Shown: positions 12,347 through 25,839 of the stretch, in pieces
Position numbering within the stretch: position 1 is the stretch's first letter
How the letters are laid out: each line of letters begins with the position of its first letter
Source of the DNA: Atherix ibis
Taxonomy: Eukaryota > Arthropoda > Insecta > Diptera > Athericidae
NCBI GenBank assembly: GCA_958298945.1
Contig: OY282607.1
Coordinates: forward strand, 54,599,020-54,663,019
Direction: 5' to 3'
Length of the DNA: 64,000 bases
Notes under the pieces: generated by a model
What the model was told of the DNA's origin: nothing
Database searches by the model: none
The model's input: only the letters and a program-made list of their open reading frames with translations
Program-made: the position numbers and the translations under genes

Positions 12347-15300
12347 ATGTCTGGCCATAATCCTCATGGACATCTTAGCCAACCAAACTCATCGTGGAAT
12401 CCTTTACAAGTAAATTGGACAAATCAAATAATTTCAATAACTGTGATAAATGGCTTTCTTCTTTTTTATGGATAATTAATTCTATTTTTGTTTTTGTTTT
12501 CGATTTTAGGTTCCATACATTCCAAGGCAGCCACAGTTGGCACATATGTCGAATGAAAATTCGTTAGTTCGTTCACAATTAACATGGCACACTCCACCTC
12601 CGCCCGACCCCTTATATAGTATTATTTCCGCATCACATAAAACTGTAAGATATAATAATTGTTAAATCTCCAAAACTAGTAAAAAATTCATAGAATTCTA
12701 ATTGTTATTTAATTGCATTGCTTTGCTGCAAAAACAAAAATAATAATAGTTGGTGGATTTAAATCCATTCGCAAGGGGACAACCACCATTCGGATCGGTA
12801 GATTTAACTATTCAATCAACCAGAAATAGTACAACACCATCCCCGCCATCGGAGTTTACGCATAATAAACAAATACCACGTAGTCTAACACCAAATAGTC
12901 GATCAAAGTAATTATTATTTATAGATTTATGATAAGATTTTTATTTTTATAACAATTTGTATTCTAAATATTTATTCAATAATTTGTTTAACATTTCTTT
13001 ATTTTCTTATTTTCGGATTATAATTTTTAAAAAAACAACGTATTTTATTTCTACAAAACGGTTGGATAAATTATTCTGTAACAACAAATGGATAATTAGC
13101 TCTAGTTTAGCGCCCAGTCCGAGTGTGATACAATCTACATCTAGTATTAGAGATAAATTTCAATGTCCTAATGGTGGAAATAATGGTGAAATAATAACAC
13201 CTGGAAATATATTTATAAGAGATACTAGGCAAATAAATGATGAATTAGCTAAAATGACAACAAATCGTGAATTAGTTGAGGTGAGAAAAAATTATTTTAT
13301 TAATTATACTGAAAGCCTAATTATCGACTAAAATACATTGTTTTCGTCTTTTCATCTATGCGGAAAATTTACTATTATGTAGATGGTAACGGTGCCTAGC
13401 GAACCAGTTGAACTTATAAAAAATGATCCTGGATATCAAAGTCTAAAAAGTCTTATTGTGCCAACATCACCAAAAAGAAGTGAGTTTTAATTGAATATAA
13501 AAATGAGATATAAATAGTCATTATATCTATGTACAAAATTATTTTTAATTTTTTTTGTTACATATTTAGTTTTGCATAATATAAATTCAAATTCAGTATT
13601 CATTTTGTATTTTTCTATAAAAATATTTCGTTTATTTTTCCTTTTTATTTTGTAGCTAAGATTTTATTAGTAAATATTCCAAAAAAAACTGGCAAATAAT
13701 CTAGAATGATGTTATTTGTTTGAAGAAAAAATATTTTTTTTACTTATACTAAACTATTTTTTGCGCAAAACTTTTAAAATGAACAACATAATATTTTAAT
13801 ATTGACTAACAAATATAACTTTTTTTTCTTAATTGAATTGTTACATACTATGCTGTAAAATTAATATTGAAAAATAGTCAATATCATAAAATTATATAAT
13901 AGTATGTAATATTAATTTTTATTCACGCATTTTTTTTAAACGTTTTCTCTTACACATTGTTGTAAGCATCGTATAGTGAGTTTGATAGTTTTCTCAACTA
14001 ATCAACATAAAATTTTTTTAAATATTTTTAAATAGAGGGTTATTTATGGATTTTATAGATTTTTACTAGCATAAGTTATTTAGTGCAAAATACTGCAGTT
14101 GAATTGTTAAATATTTTTACCTTAATTCTCCATTTAAAAGCTATTGCGTAACGAAAAAAATTATCAGATGCTATAAAAACAATTTTTTTATTTAGTAGTT
14201 AAAATTTTCTTTTAGAAAAAATACGAAAATAATTATTATAATTGAATGATAAAATTTGTATTTGTTGCGGTGTTTACAGGAAATGTAGATGTTACTTGTT
14301 CACATTTTATTGTTTGAAAAGCTTCCAATAAACAGCTATTTGCATCGTTTAATTTTGTACCAGATTTTTATTCAATACAATTCATTAAGCATTCAATATT
14401 CAATTAATGATTGTGTTCGGTACAAATAAATGTCACATAATGTAAAAACTGTCAACAACAACTATTCGCACTAATTTTTTGTGCAAATAAAAATATTTAC
14501 GACTCTATTTACACTGGAATCAAATTTCAAACCTAAAAACATGAAAATAATGTAATAAATTCAAATTATTTAGTTTTTCTTAAATGCATACAATGTAAAA
14601 AAACTTTTAAAACAGTTAATAAAAAACAATATTGTTGCAAATTTACATTCATTTATGGATAATATGACATTTATCATGGCCATACATACATGCATTTATG
14701 CATATACATCTAAATTTATGCATATTTATATACCTATACATTAATATCTAGAAAGTATGCTTGTGTAAGGGAGCACGTGTATTTTCAGAAACAATTGTTG
14801 ACCAATTTCATCAACAAAATGTTGTAAGCCTTGAAAAATTATCTAGTCAATATTTTTATAAATTTGAATTAAACAAAGAAAATTGTAAAAAAATTTCATG
14901 GATAACATGAATGAGTAAAAACATATTTGAACAAATACTAATAGTAGATAATATTTTTCGGTTTAGATTTCTTTCAATTTATCAATTGTTTTCCATTTTA
15001 TTTATACATGTTTATATGCATGTATGTTTTGTGTGCCCATATAAACTTTTTGTTAATTTGTTTTATTTTTACTAAATGGAGAAAAAGTGTCTTGTGGTAT
15101 TCCTTTCATTAATTTGTGTACAATTTTGTCAAATTTCCTTATATATTTTTATATTTTAGCTATTCCGAAATTAAGCTAATTGTATAAACTACTCAATTAT
15201 TTGTGCAGTAAATTAATTTGGATTCAATATTTCATTTGTAAGAATGTACAACTTCTTTATCATTTCAACAAGAAAATAATTTTAATAACTTAAAAAAAAT

Positions 15301-18300
15301 GGAACCTGATATTTAAATGTACTGTTTTTGAATAACAAATATAACATCTCTGCTGGCATATAAATTACATACTTTTCCATACAATAATATTAAAGAATTT
15401 CAATTGTTTACATTACAGTCAGCGATAATAGTAAGTTTATTATTTTATTCTGAATTGCATATTTGAAAAAATATGCAAAATATGCGTATGCGCATGTGTT
15501 CAAAAAAACAGAGCAGTATATTTAGACCTCACAGCACTCCGATAAGAAATCTCAATAATAAAATTGTTCATTTTTTATAAGCATATATTTTTAAAGAATC
15601 AATTGAAAAAATAAATAAAAAATATTTTTTAAACATCAATGGTTAGGAATTTTTTGTAAATTACAATAATGGGCACCGTTTTGTGTAAACTATAAAGTTT
15701 TTTTTGTATTGCTCTTGCAACTGTATTATATAAAAAGAAATTTTTTAATATCAAACATTCAATCCATTATTTTTTTAGTTAGGCTTAAAACTGGAAATTA
15801 TACTTTGAAGCTTTTCATAGTTAAATTAATGCTTAGAAGTTAAGGCTACAACGCAAAAATTAAGTTTTCATATATGTCTAATGTGTTTCTACATACGCTC
15901 TACCTGCGTATTTTCCTAAGAGGTATGTAAGCCTATTGCCCATATGCTCCCCCAATTTCCACTTCCGTGTGGTCATTGAGACGGACGAAAAATTCTGAAT
16001 TTTACATAATCTTGAAAATAAATTAACCAAACTTAGATGTTATTATTATTTTCCTTAATTACTTCTCAACACCATATTTTTAATAAGATAATAATAGAAA
16101 ATAAATTCAGATAATCCAATTCAGAATTCAAGTTTAAAATGTATAAAAAATCATCTATTATGTATTTTGTCAATTACTATGAATTATTATTATAAGAATT
16201 AAAAGAACAAATTGGTCTGATTAAGTGACACTCGGAACGTCTTCATCTAGTACGCAGCGCTTCTGATTTTGAATTCAGCTAGCCGAGTAGTCCTTTTGAT
16301 TTAGTAGAAATGTTACTAAAAGTGACATTAAAAAAAGAAGAAGAAAACTTTTTAAAGCGGGCTTTTATTTTCTTCTAAAAATATTTAAATAAATTACTAA
16401 TAATATTAATTCATATATTAATTTTAATTTCGTATTTGTTTATTTTAGGATCATTAGTAAGACAACCATCAGCTCCAAATAATGTAACAACACCGCCTCC
16501 AACTCAGAGTCCTATTCCATTATTACCAAATACAACCACACCAATTGTTATAAACAATAGTCATAATACAGGTACACTGGAGATTAGTAATTTATCACAA
16601 AAGCCAACAATATCGGTGACTAGTGTTTGTGATAATTCACAATTTTCTAATCCATTGCCTTCGCCATCGAATACCGATTCAAATGAAGATTCGGTTGATT
16701 CAAATGGTAGTAAAGCAAGACGAAAACGAAAACCAAATAAAACCATTCGATCGTCAACGGCGTCGAATTTGGATCAAATACCAATGGTTGAGAATAACGA
16801 TAACACTCAAGGTATGGATGGTAATAATGAAGGATTTCTTCAAAAATCAATCGATATGTTTCCTTCGTGTACATTGAATTTGGAGCGTATAACCGTTCGC
16901 AAAGATCTTGCTGAATCTGTGATGGATGATATAATAAATCAAAATAAAAAGGAGCATAAAATCGATATTGACCTAAATAAAGCTGTAGTAGCTAATGATT
17001 GCGAAAAGAGTGTGGAAATATTGCCTGGTGCAATTCCGTTGATAACGCAACCGCCAACGCCGATTCCATTGCCAGTAGCAATTGCTATTAATGACGACGT
17101 GCAAAACGTGTTGTTGACCATAAATGACAATTCGAATAGTAATAAGCCAGCAAATCACGCCGATGGTAGCAGTACCCAACAACTTAAAACGAATAGTCAA
17201 GAAATGTCTGTAAATAGTTTAGAAACCAACAAAGAACATAGTACGATAGATGTATGTCCTCGAGAAAATTCTGTGGAAAGTATTAATCAGAAGCCTATCA
17301 TCGTAGCAGAAAAGCCTTGCGATCAGATTGACGCAAAAACGGATGTGTGTGATGTTTTAGCAACAGAAAATGACAATGTGAATATATGTCCAACTCAAGC
17401 AGTAGCGGCTGCTACGGCTGCCAGTAATACTTCCGGTGAAGTTTTTTTTGTAAAAACACTATTAGAACCGTCTTTGGAAAGTGATAGTCCTAGATTAAAA
17501 TGCACCAGAAAAAATGACTCCACTGACGATGTCGAAACAATAGATAAAATTGCTGCTATGATTGCGGACAGCGATGTCGACACTCTTCCTTGCGAAAACC
17601 AATTGAATAAAACAAACGAAGCAATAGCACAAGACGATCAAATTGAAGCACAAAATAACAATAGTAGAATTAGTGATCTAGCAAAAATATTAGAAACAAC
17701 ACCAGCCGACAATGGTGAAATTTCTAAGGCCAACAGTCAAAATCGTTCCGATGGTAGAGAAAATAGTTCCGATGATAGAGAAAAAGCTTCCAATGTTAGA
17801 GAAAATCTTTCCGATGGTAAAGAAAATCTTTGTGATGGTAGAGGAAATAGTAATAGCAATAGTTCGTCTATGGATATAACTAAATCTGATTGTAGTACGA
17901 AGAAAGATAGTACGGAAAAGGATAAAGCGCAGAGTTTCGAAGAGGTAAGTGTAATTTTAAATAAATAACTTAGTTTTTGAAAAGTTATTAATGAACTATA
18001 AGACCAAACATTATTTTGATTTATTGTTTTACTTTTTATAAGGTCGAAAATAAATTAGAAGAAATGTTCGCTGGTATCGAAGATGAAATGTCAACTTGTC
18101 TGAATCCGGATAATATGTGCAGCTTAAAAGATCAACAATCTAATGAAGATTTAGTTCTAGGGATGTCGTTATCCAACAACAAAAATGAATCGAATCCTGA
18201 GAATGAAAAGCCTACCATCGAAATAACGAAAACAGAACCAATATTAACACCATCAACATCATCTTCAAAGGCTTCGCAAAAGCGAATACTTTCCAATAAA

Positions 18301-19410
18301 ACGGAACAATCTCCTCCTAAAAAGAAAAGAAAAATTGTAAAAAAACCAACTACAACTCCCACAGGGAGTTCAAAAACAGCAAAAAACAAAAATAAATCAA
18401 ATAGGAAACAAGCTAAATTTGATAAACCATTAACAAAAGAGAAGCCGCTGAAAGAGGAAATTTTACCAGAAGCCAAGTATAAGGGTCCTTTCGTTCAAAT
18501 ACGTGAGGATGGAACGATAAATGTTATAAACGGCCCTCTAACAGAGGATGATATTGAGAAACAGAACAAAGTGAAAAAATCACTGCACAGCCAAAACAAC
18601 TCAGACCGTAGTAAAATTCGCGGCCTTCATATTAGCACATTAAGTATGAAATATGATGCGGATACAACTGATACCACATGGATGTGTGTCTTCTGCAAGA
18701 AAGGTCCACATAAGTTGAATTTAGGTGATTTGTTCGGCCCATACATAATCACAACCACATGTGAGGAGTTCGAATTAAGTCAAAAGGATCCGTTTGAGGA
18801 TGAATTCATTAGTAAGCGGACTAAAGCTGATATGGTTCAGAAACATGTCAACGGTATGCCAGTTGTTCCATCCTCAACATCAGTAATTAGTCAAGCAACA
18901 AATGTAAGTAATGTTGTTTCGAATATTTCTTCTTTTTTGTGTATTTTGTCTTCTGAGCAAACAATAATTTAATCGTATCATCTGCAAACTGATATTAATT
19001 CCGATATTTTTCTATTTCAGGTTAAAAAGAAACGAAAAACAAATGATTCACCGTGTTTGACGAAACCGCAGACATCGAAGCCCTTCGATATAAAAGATAT
19101 TTTCATCGGCATGACAAAAGCTACTGAGACGTCGTACGAAGTATGGATTCATGAAGACTGTGCTGTTTGGTCGTCTGGTGTTCACATTATCAACGCACGA
19201 ATTCTCGGCTTAGAAGCTTCCGTTTGGAGTAGTACCCGACATCAATGTAGTATTTGTTCACTCAATGGTGCTATGATTGCATGTTTAAATCGCGGCTGTG
19301 CCCAAAAAGCGCATATACCGTGTGCAAGACAACAAAATTGGATTCTAGATGAACGAGATTTTATAAGTATTTGTCAAATACATGCTGTGGTCAATAGTTC
19401 AATTTCATGA
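12347..19410 (+). CDS. Extended-PHD nuclear protein, RAI1/TCF20-like
   Basis: Eight exons join in frame: 12347-12409, 12510-12644, 12750-12907, 13100-13280, 13383-13479, 16449-17944, 18043-18903 and 19021-19410, for 1126 aa. The first 900 residues are low-complexity and rich in Asn, Ser and Thr. An SV40-type nuclear signal (PPKKKRKIVKK) lies near residue 800. The C-terminus (about 920-1122) is an extended PHD module: TWMCVFCKK, then LGDLFGPY, then WIHEDCAVWSSGVH, CSICSLNGAMIAC and AHIPCARQQNW. LGDLFGPY plus this ePHD is typical of the RAI1/TCF20 nucleosome-binding family, so I infer a chromatin-associated regulator. Intron 5 is about 3 kb, and the other introns are short. A rival acceptor at 13110 for exon 4 would give an early stop, so 13099 was chosen. 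No Drosophila gene name is assigned. Confidence 0.87.
15662..15770 (+). repeat. dispersed duplicate, copy 1 (intron 5)
   Basis: About 110 bp starting TACAATAATGGGCACCGTTT and ending CAATCCATTAT match 19694-19809 with scattered differences, in the same orientation. One copy is in the largest intron and the other in the 3' flank of the same gene. It could be a small mobile element or a local segmental copy. No terminal repeats are visible. Confidence 0.8.
17746..17850 (+). repeat. 21-bp coding minisatellite in the ePHD gene
   Basis: Five tandem 21-bp units, consensus TTCCGATGGTAGAGAAAATAG, encode imperfect seven-residue repeats such as SDGRENS, SDDREKA and SNVRENL. Because the unit length is a multiple of three, copy-number change would not break the frame. 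The repeat lies in the disordered central part of the protein. Confidence 0.85.
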
Positions 19411-21598
19411 AAAATAATCAATACGAAAAAACACTTAAATTCTTGTATTAGAAATAACAAAAATACTTTAAAATTTACGTAGAGAAAAAAAAATAAACAA
19501 AAAAAAGTGAATAAGTTTAATACTTTTACCATTGATAAATAAACAAAGATAAAAACAAGATAAACTATGCGATATATATATTATAATTATTATATAAATA
19601 TAGAGAAAAACGAAGAGAAAATAATGTTAAGTTGAAAATAATAGCTATGCTTTAAAGAAAACAATTTATATAAAACCTATAAATATAAATGACTACAATA
19701 ATGGGCATCGTTTTGAGTAAACATTAAAGTTTTTTTTGTTTTGTTTTTGTAAATCAAGACTGTATTATATAAAAAGAAATTTCTTAATATCAAACAATCA
19801 ATCCATTATAAGATTAGTGTTTATTATTGATGTATTTTTCAATAAGTAACTATTTAAATAGGAAATCGAAATATTGAGAATTGGTCATGATTCTATCCTA
19901 TCTATTAATAATTTTTAATGTAATTAAATTAATTTTTAATCATAAAATAATCATTCAACTTAAGATTGAGTTTTTTTTATAATTACTTATCTTTACATAT
20001 TAATGATAAATATAAAAAAGAAACTATTGACAAAAAAAAATATATATAAATACTAATTTTTTTATTCATAAACTTTTTCTTTTATAAAATTCATTATAAT
20101 GTGGACACGATCTTTAATACAATATTTTTATAATAATCGTTTTAATTTCATAATTTTTGCTAATTTTAAACGGTTGTAAATGTGAAAAGAAAAATAATCT
20201 TGTATATATAATAAATTATAAAATTACGATCGATAATTTAAAAATATAATAAATACTTACATTAAAAAATAAATGTAAAGACCATGAAAAAAGTAAACAT
20301 ATTACTTAAAAAATATTAAATATATGAAAAAGATGAAAATGAATATACTCTTATACTGAATAGGTAACAAAAATGAAACTTATTAATAAAAGTGGAAACA
20401 TATATCGAAATTTAAAGTAATAATTAAAATGATAAAATAAAATTTTTTAAAGAGAAAATATATATTGTTGGAAAGTAGCTAAAAAAAGAGGAACTGTAAA
20501 TTAGAATTTCATTAAAAACATAAAAAGAAATCAATAAAACTAATTAAAAATATGCTAAAATATATGGCAGAATAAACAAAAATACAGAACTATTTTAAAA
20601 ACGAACAAATAAAAAAAGGGGAAGAAAAGAAATTTTACAAAACAAAAATAAAAAAATCAGTTATATTAATTAAGAAAAATAGTAAACTTTGTAAATTTTT
20701 GAGAAATTATCAGTAAGACAAAAAGGTATATTAAGAACAGGAATACATTGAGATTAATTTTAAAAAAGAAAACAAAATATAGAACATTAAATTGGAAAAT
20801 GGAAAAGTAAGAAAAGGTTTTTTCCTTCGTTTTCTTTGTCTTAATCTAAAATTAAACTACTTTTACTTTTCAATTGACTAATTGAAAAGTAACAAATTAT
20901 AATAACAATACCAATAAAAGAAAGAAAAGAAATCAACAAAACAACAAAATCGATATGGAAAGAAAATAGGGCTAAAAAAAGCGAGTGTAATAGGGAGAAA
21001 GAGCGCACATATTGTGAAGTAAATAGAACTCATTTGTACTAAATATTTAGTTGTAGAGTTAGTTATTCAGAAAGTCAACAATAAACACAGTGATTGTGTC
21101 ATGTAGACTTGATGAATTTAAATTAGTAACAAGAAATACACATAAAATGAGAAAAAAATTATATGCCTTATGGTTTTGTATATTTATTGTTTTTTTTTTG
21201 TACATTATCTTAACTAAGTATTATTTAGTTATAAGTAAATATATTTGTATATAATTAGGATTACACTAGCATTGGGTGGTATTTTTCTATGAGCTAAAAA
21301 TCCATTTAATGCTAGTTGTAAGAGGATTTGATTACACTGTAATGGATCGTTTTATGACATCAATTATTTTGAAATATGGACTTCTACATAAATTAACAAA
21401 TTATTCTAGACAGCATTAAGTTCTATTTAGTAAATAACTATAGTACATTATATGTTTGAGTTAAAATTAATTTTAGGTTTTTGCAAAAAATTTAAAATTT
21501 TTTAGCATAAAAATTTTTGGTTACACAGATTTTATGTGTTTGGATAAATTTTAAGTCGGAATGCTCGCTGATTTTTCAAAGTCAAATAATTTAAATTA
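19411..21598 (+). other. 3' flank of the ePHD gene, AT-rich
   Basis: This is long A-rich sequence with several AATAAA-like words shortly after the stop. It probably contains the 3' untranslated region. The second copy of the 110-bp duplicate lies at 19694-19809. No other gene is seen up to the satellite. Confidence 0.5.
19694..19809 (+). repeat. dispersed duplicate, copy 2 (3' flank)
   Basis: This is the partner of 15662-15770, with the same orientation. It shares TACAATAATGGGCA, CTGTATTATATAAAAAGAAA and CAATCCATTAT in order, with small insertions between. Confidence 0.8.
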
Positions 21599-22187
21599 AG
21601 AATCGAGATAGTCGGCAATCGAAGATTCGAGACAGTCGGCAATCGAAGAACCGAGACAGTCGGCAATCGAAGATTCGAGACAGTCGACAGTCGAAGATTC
21701 GAGACAGTCGACAGTCGAAGAATCGAGACAGTCGACAGTCGAAGAATCGAGACAGTCGACAGTCGAAGAATCGGGACAGTCGACAGTCGAAGAATCGAGA
21801 CAGTCGACAGTCGAAGAATCGAGACAGTCGACAGTCGAAGAATCGGGACAGTCGACAGTCGAAGAATCGAGACAGTCGACAGTCGAAGAATCGAGACAGT
21901 CGACAGTCGAAGAATCGAGACAGTCGACAGTCGAAGAATCGAGACAGTCGACAGTCGAAGAATCGAGACAGTCGACAGTCGAAGAATCGAGACAGTCGAC
22001 AGTCGAAGAATCGAGACAGTCGACAGTCGAAGATTTGAGACAGTCGAAGATTCGAGACAGTCGACAGTCGAAGAATTGAGACAGCCGACAGTCGACAGTC
22101 GAAGAATCGAGACAGTCGACAGTCGAAGATTCGAGACAGTCGACAGTCGAAGAATCGAGACAGTCGACAGTCGACAGTCAACGAATA
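21599..22187. repeat. 24-bp tandem satellite array
   Basis: About 24 head-to-tail copies of a 24-bp unit, consensus GAATCGAGACAGTCGACAGT plus CGAA. Each unit contains three TCGA words spaced 9, 7 and 8 bp apart, including a GTCGAC palindrome. The centre is nearly homogeneous. The left end has a GTCGGCAATCGAAGA variant, and truncated units occur near 22040-22100. As 24 is divisible by three, long frames stay open on the minus strand in more than one phase, but these are repeat artefacts, not genes. Confidence 0.97.
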
Positions 22188-22489
22188 ACATAATTTTTTT
22201 AAAATTTAGAACTAGTTGGTTGGAAGGTTACTGAGAATCTATTTGCAAAATTGGGCAGGTAGTGAAAGCAGTAGAAAAGCATGTTTTGCACTTTTAATGA
22301 TAAACTTAAAGATCGTTATTCTAGTTGTATTGCATAATGACAATCTTTTATTCTTCATTCTCAGCATATACTTTTAATAAAAAGGAAACACGAATGTATA
22401 AAGTTGAGAAATGGAGTTGTAAAAAAATACTTATGCAGATCTAAGAGTTGCAGCAACGTTGACAGTGCTATGAGGTTCTATATGAATGA

Positions 22490-22690
22490 GGCAGTCGACA
22501 GTCAAACAATCGAGACAGTCGGCAATCGAAGAATCGAGACAGTCGACATTTGTAGAATCGAAACAGTCGGCAATCGAAGAATCGAGACGTCGACATTTGA
22601 AGAATCGAGACAGTCGACATTTGAAGAATCGAGATAGTCGATAGTCTAAGAATCGGGACACTCGACCGTCAAAGAATCAAAACCGTCGAT
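22490..22690. repeat. diverged second cluster of the 24-bp satellite
   Basis: About eight degenerate units share AATCGAGACAGTCGAC with the main array but carry ATTTGAAGA or AATCGAAGA in the variable half. It is separated from the main array by about 300 bp of unrelated sequence. It is probably an older or seeding cluster. Confidence 0.9.
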
Positions 22691-22699
22691 ATTAATTTC

Positions 22700-24300
22700 A
22701 CTTTCTTAGTAAATTTTTTCTTCGAAAACTCTTTCTGTTTCTGATAAATATGGAAAATAATTACATCAGTAAATGGGAAAATAACATAATGTCAAGCGGG
22801 TTGAATTCATCTTCCTAGGAAATAAATCGTGAAATACCAAGTAAAAATTATAAAAAATAAGTAGGTTAGGAGGAGAATAAATTATGGTTTAAGTTTATGA
22901 ATTATAAGAAATTCCAATCGTCGTTTTTGGAAGAATATTACGGGACCAAAAAATTCCTTGATATTTTGTGAATTAAAACGATTGTACCGAAGAAACAATA
23001 TCTTAAAACGAATAAATGGCATGTTAAGCAATAACGAAATGCATCCTACTACAATATAATGAAATCATTTTTAAAGCTAACTCGTATTATTTGTCTTTTG
23101 ACAGTTTGTTTAATTTATATCTAAAATTATTAGTGAATTGGAACATATTTTACCGTTACTGCATAGTGAGTGATAAATTTAATAATTCCCTTGTATACAC
23201 TTATTTTCTTATGATTCATAATTTTCTCAGTCTAAATATACAAAATAAGGATTAATAAAGGTATATTGGATGGTACTGCGTGATATGCGGCTCTTGTGTC
23301 GCAGAATTTATTATCCGCTTTCTTCATTTATTACCTTTAATTTCCCACTCTGTTTGTGAAGCAAGATTTTAATGTTAAGAAAGAAGGAGAAAGAGGCTAA
23401 TTTTCTGAAAGACATGATGTTAAGGATATAATTGTGAACTCGATCAATAATTTCATAATAAGGATTACCTACAACTACTGTTACATTAGACAAGTTCTGC
23501 AGTAACATGACTTTTACTATATTATAAATAAGGGATATTTTGCTATTATTTGGATAAACATTCATTTTGGGTAAATTATTTGTTTTATTTTTATGAGATT
23601 TCAAAGAATACATATTGTAAAATGTTTTCATTTAAAAACCTAGATACCATTTTTTCTTTGAAAACAGGAAATAAATCAATAATTTTTAAAATAGATAATT
23701 ATTATAAATATTAAAAAGTTACATATATTTAAACAAATTATATGATTTTTTTTTTGCTTTTTAAATATATAATATTATTCTTAACAATTTATTTGGAACA
23801 GTCTAAAAACAAATCTGATGGATTGAAAAAAAAAAACACTATTGTTCTGAATTTGCTAGAAGGTTCAACCAAATATCATATGAATACTTTAATTTTATAA
23901 TTTTAAATACAAGAAAATATATTAATTTTGTTTTTTCGGCAAGCTTTATTGAAATTTTTTTAAATTTAAGCTTCAATGTAAATTTCCGTCTTTTTTGAAG
24001 AAATGTTTTATCTTAGTTTTTCTAATATTTTTTATGGCTAACCAAAAAAAAATACTTATTTTAAACATTAAATAGAATAAATGTATTTTCATGAAACGAA
24101 GCATCGACATTAAAAATATTTTTATTAACTTGAAAATATCAAATAATTGTAAAATTAACTAACTTATGAATTGAATGCAAACAAACAACAATATACAGGA
24201 TCTACAATTTAGAAATTTTTTTTAAATTTTGAATGAAACGAACATTTTATATGAAAATTCAGTCATCCTTTATTGAAATATGTTGTAGAAACTTTACCAT
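22700..24300. other. AT-rich spacer, no gene seen
   Basis: No coding exon, RNA gene or transposon terminus could be supported. A 106-codon minus-strand frame at 23311-23631 lacks motifs and is probably chance. Confidence 0.55.
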
Positions 24301-24303
24301 TTA

Positions 24304-25303
24304 TTAACGAAAAACAATTTCAGGCAAATGTCCACTACGACTACGTTTACAGACATCGATCCTTTTTACAAAATTTGTTATCGCATTTTTGCATAATTGT
24401 GGATCTATTTCACGGATAACGTGGTTGATGTTGGTTTTGAGCTCTTAAATTGTATGTGGGCTATTCTCATAAACCTTATATTTCACATAGCACCACAAGA
24501 AGTCCAACGGCGTTAAATCACATGATCTTGGTGGCCAATTGACACTAGCTCTTCGCGAAATTAGACGTCATTTGAATTTGGCTTTCAATAAATCGACGGT
24601 TTCTTGGGCAGTGTGACATGTAGAGCCGTCCTGTTGAAACCACAAGTTTTCGACATCCATATCATCAAAAATAGGCCATACAAAATTGGTTATCATATTT
24701 CTGTCTAGCACCATCTTCGTTTTCGAAAAAATACCGACCAATGATGGCACCGGCCCATAAAGCGCACCATACAGTGACACGTGATGAATGTAATAGTTGT
24801 TTATAAACTGCTCTTGGATTTTGAGAGGCCCAAATTCAACAATTTTGCTTGTTAACATATCCGTCTAAGTGAAAATGAGCTTCGTCCGAGAAGATGATTT
24901 TATCTGAAAAACCAGCACCATGTTCAATGATCCAATCAGCGAAATTTCGACGTTGAAAATGATCTCGTGGCTTTAATTCTTGCCACAATTGGATTTTATA
25001 ATGCCTAGGTCCCAAATTATTGTGTAAAATTTGCCATTTGCTCATTGTGGACCGGCCTAGTTGTTGAGAATGTCGTGAAAGCGATAAAACTGAATCCTCT
25101 GCAACACTCACTCAACGAAGCAATATTTGTAGCTGAATGGCCGGTACGAGCACGGGTTGTTGTTGGTGGTATGTTTTGTACCAAACCAGTAGACTCAAAT
25201 TTATTCATCAAATTCTTAATTGCCGGATCAGATAGGCGACGATTACGACCAAAAATATCGCGAATTTTACGAAATGTGGTTTTAACAAACCGTCCATTTT
25301 CAT
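24304..25303 (-). pseudogene. rosa-type (DD41D) Tc1/mariner transposase, frameshifted
   Basis: Translated from 25303 to 24304 on the minus strand, the pieces read as a full-length transposase of about 330 residues broken by several frameshifts. Motifs are an N-terminal helix region ending in LSDPAIKNLMNKFE, the first catalytic Asp in IIFSDEAHFHLDGYVNKQN, the second in WFQQDGSTCHTAQE, and the third in WPPRSCDLTPLDF. The second and third are about 41 residues apart, which defines the rosa (DD41D) branch. The frame changes near 25110 and 24860, and a further shift before SRRASVNWPPRS removes coding integrity. Terminal repeats were not found. It lies immediately beside the viral relic at 25426. 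Confidence 0.85.
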
Positions 25304-25425
25304 AATGTATTTGAATTATTTTAAAATGATTTTCATGCGAATTGAAATTTTATTTTATTATATTATATTAAACTCTTTAAATAAATAATAAATACATATT
25401 GGATTTGGTTTTTTATTGTACTTTT

Positions 25426-25839
25426 TTAAAAACGGGGCAGCTTGCCACTGATATTTGTACATTCTCGAGCGGAATGCTTCTTCCATGCGTCTGCGTTGCT
25501 CAAAATAATAACTGGAATCCGCGTTATTATGGCGTCAACTTCACATTTTACTTTGGCATTTACTGTGTCGCCGCCTATGACCATTTTTAATGTTTCAGAT
25601 GCTGATGCTTCCATTACTGGTTCGTTCCAAAGTATAATCCGCCTGTTAACGCATTCCATTAAGGGAAAATTACAATATATGTTAAAATTTCCCATTTGTC
25701 CAAAGTTAATGAAGTAATGAAGTACAGCGTCGAAGCAGAAGTTTTTTCCCTGCATTCGGTGTTGACAGTATGAAAATACTGTTTTTCTTTGATACCAATT
25801 TATCCAATATATTGTATAAAACTTGAAGAAAGTTAACAA
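25426..25839 (-). pseudogene. endogenous parvovirus-like NS1 helicase fragment
   Basis: The open frame on the minus strand carries a superfamily-3 helicase core of parvoviral NS1 type. A degraded Walker A (…QGKNFCFD) lies at about residue 32, followed by INFGQMGNFN. Walker B is RRIILWNEP, then KMVIGGDT (motif B'), then the motif C/sensor strand PVIILSN. In living viruses this protein nicks and unwinds the single-stranded DNA genome. The nickase (HUH) domain is not visible, the Gly/Ser-rich start of Walker A is lost, and the frame stops shortly after motif C, so this is a fragment. It is most likely an old germline integration of a densovirus-like parvovirus. Subfamily cannot be settled by eye. 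Confidence 0.82.

Noticed and set aside
13108..13111. Alternative acceptor for ePHD exon 4 at 13110
   Set aside because: It shifts the frame and meets a stop within 11 codons. The acceptor at 13099 keeps the frame through to the PHD module.
16219..16290. tRNA- or SINE-like patch in the ePHD intron
   Set aside because: GC-richer and with short palindromes, but no cloverleaf, tail or target duplication could be built.
21532..22191. Two long overlapping minus-strand frames (about 200 codons each) with eight-residue repeats
   Set aside because: They arise because the 24-bp satellite unit is divisible by three and lacks stops in those phases. There is no start context, domain or non-repeat coding.
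21599..22690. CRISPR-like array
   Set aside because: The units are contiguous without unique spacers, and the genome is eukaryotic.
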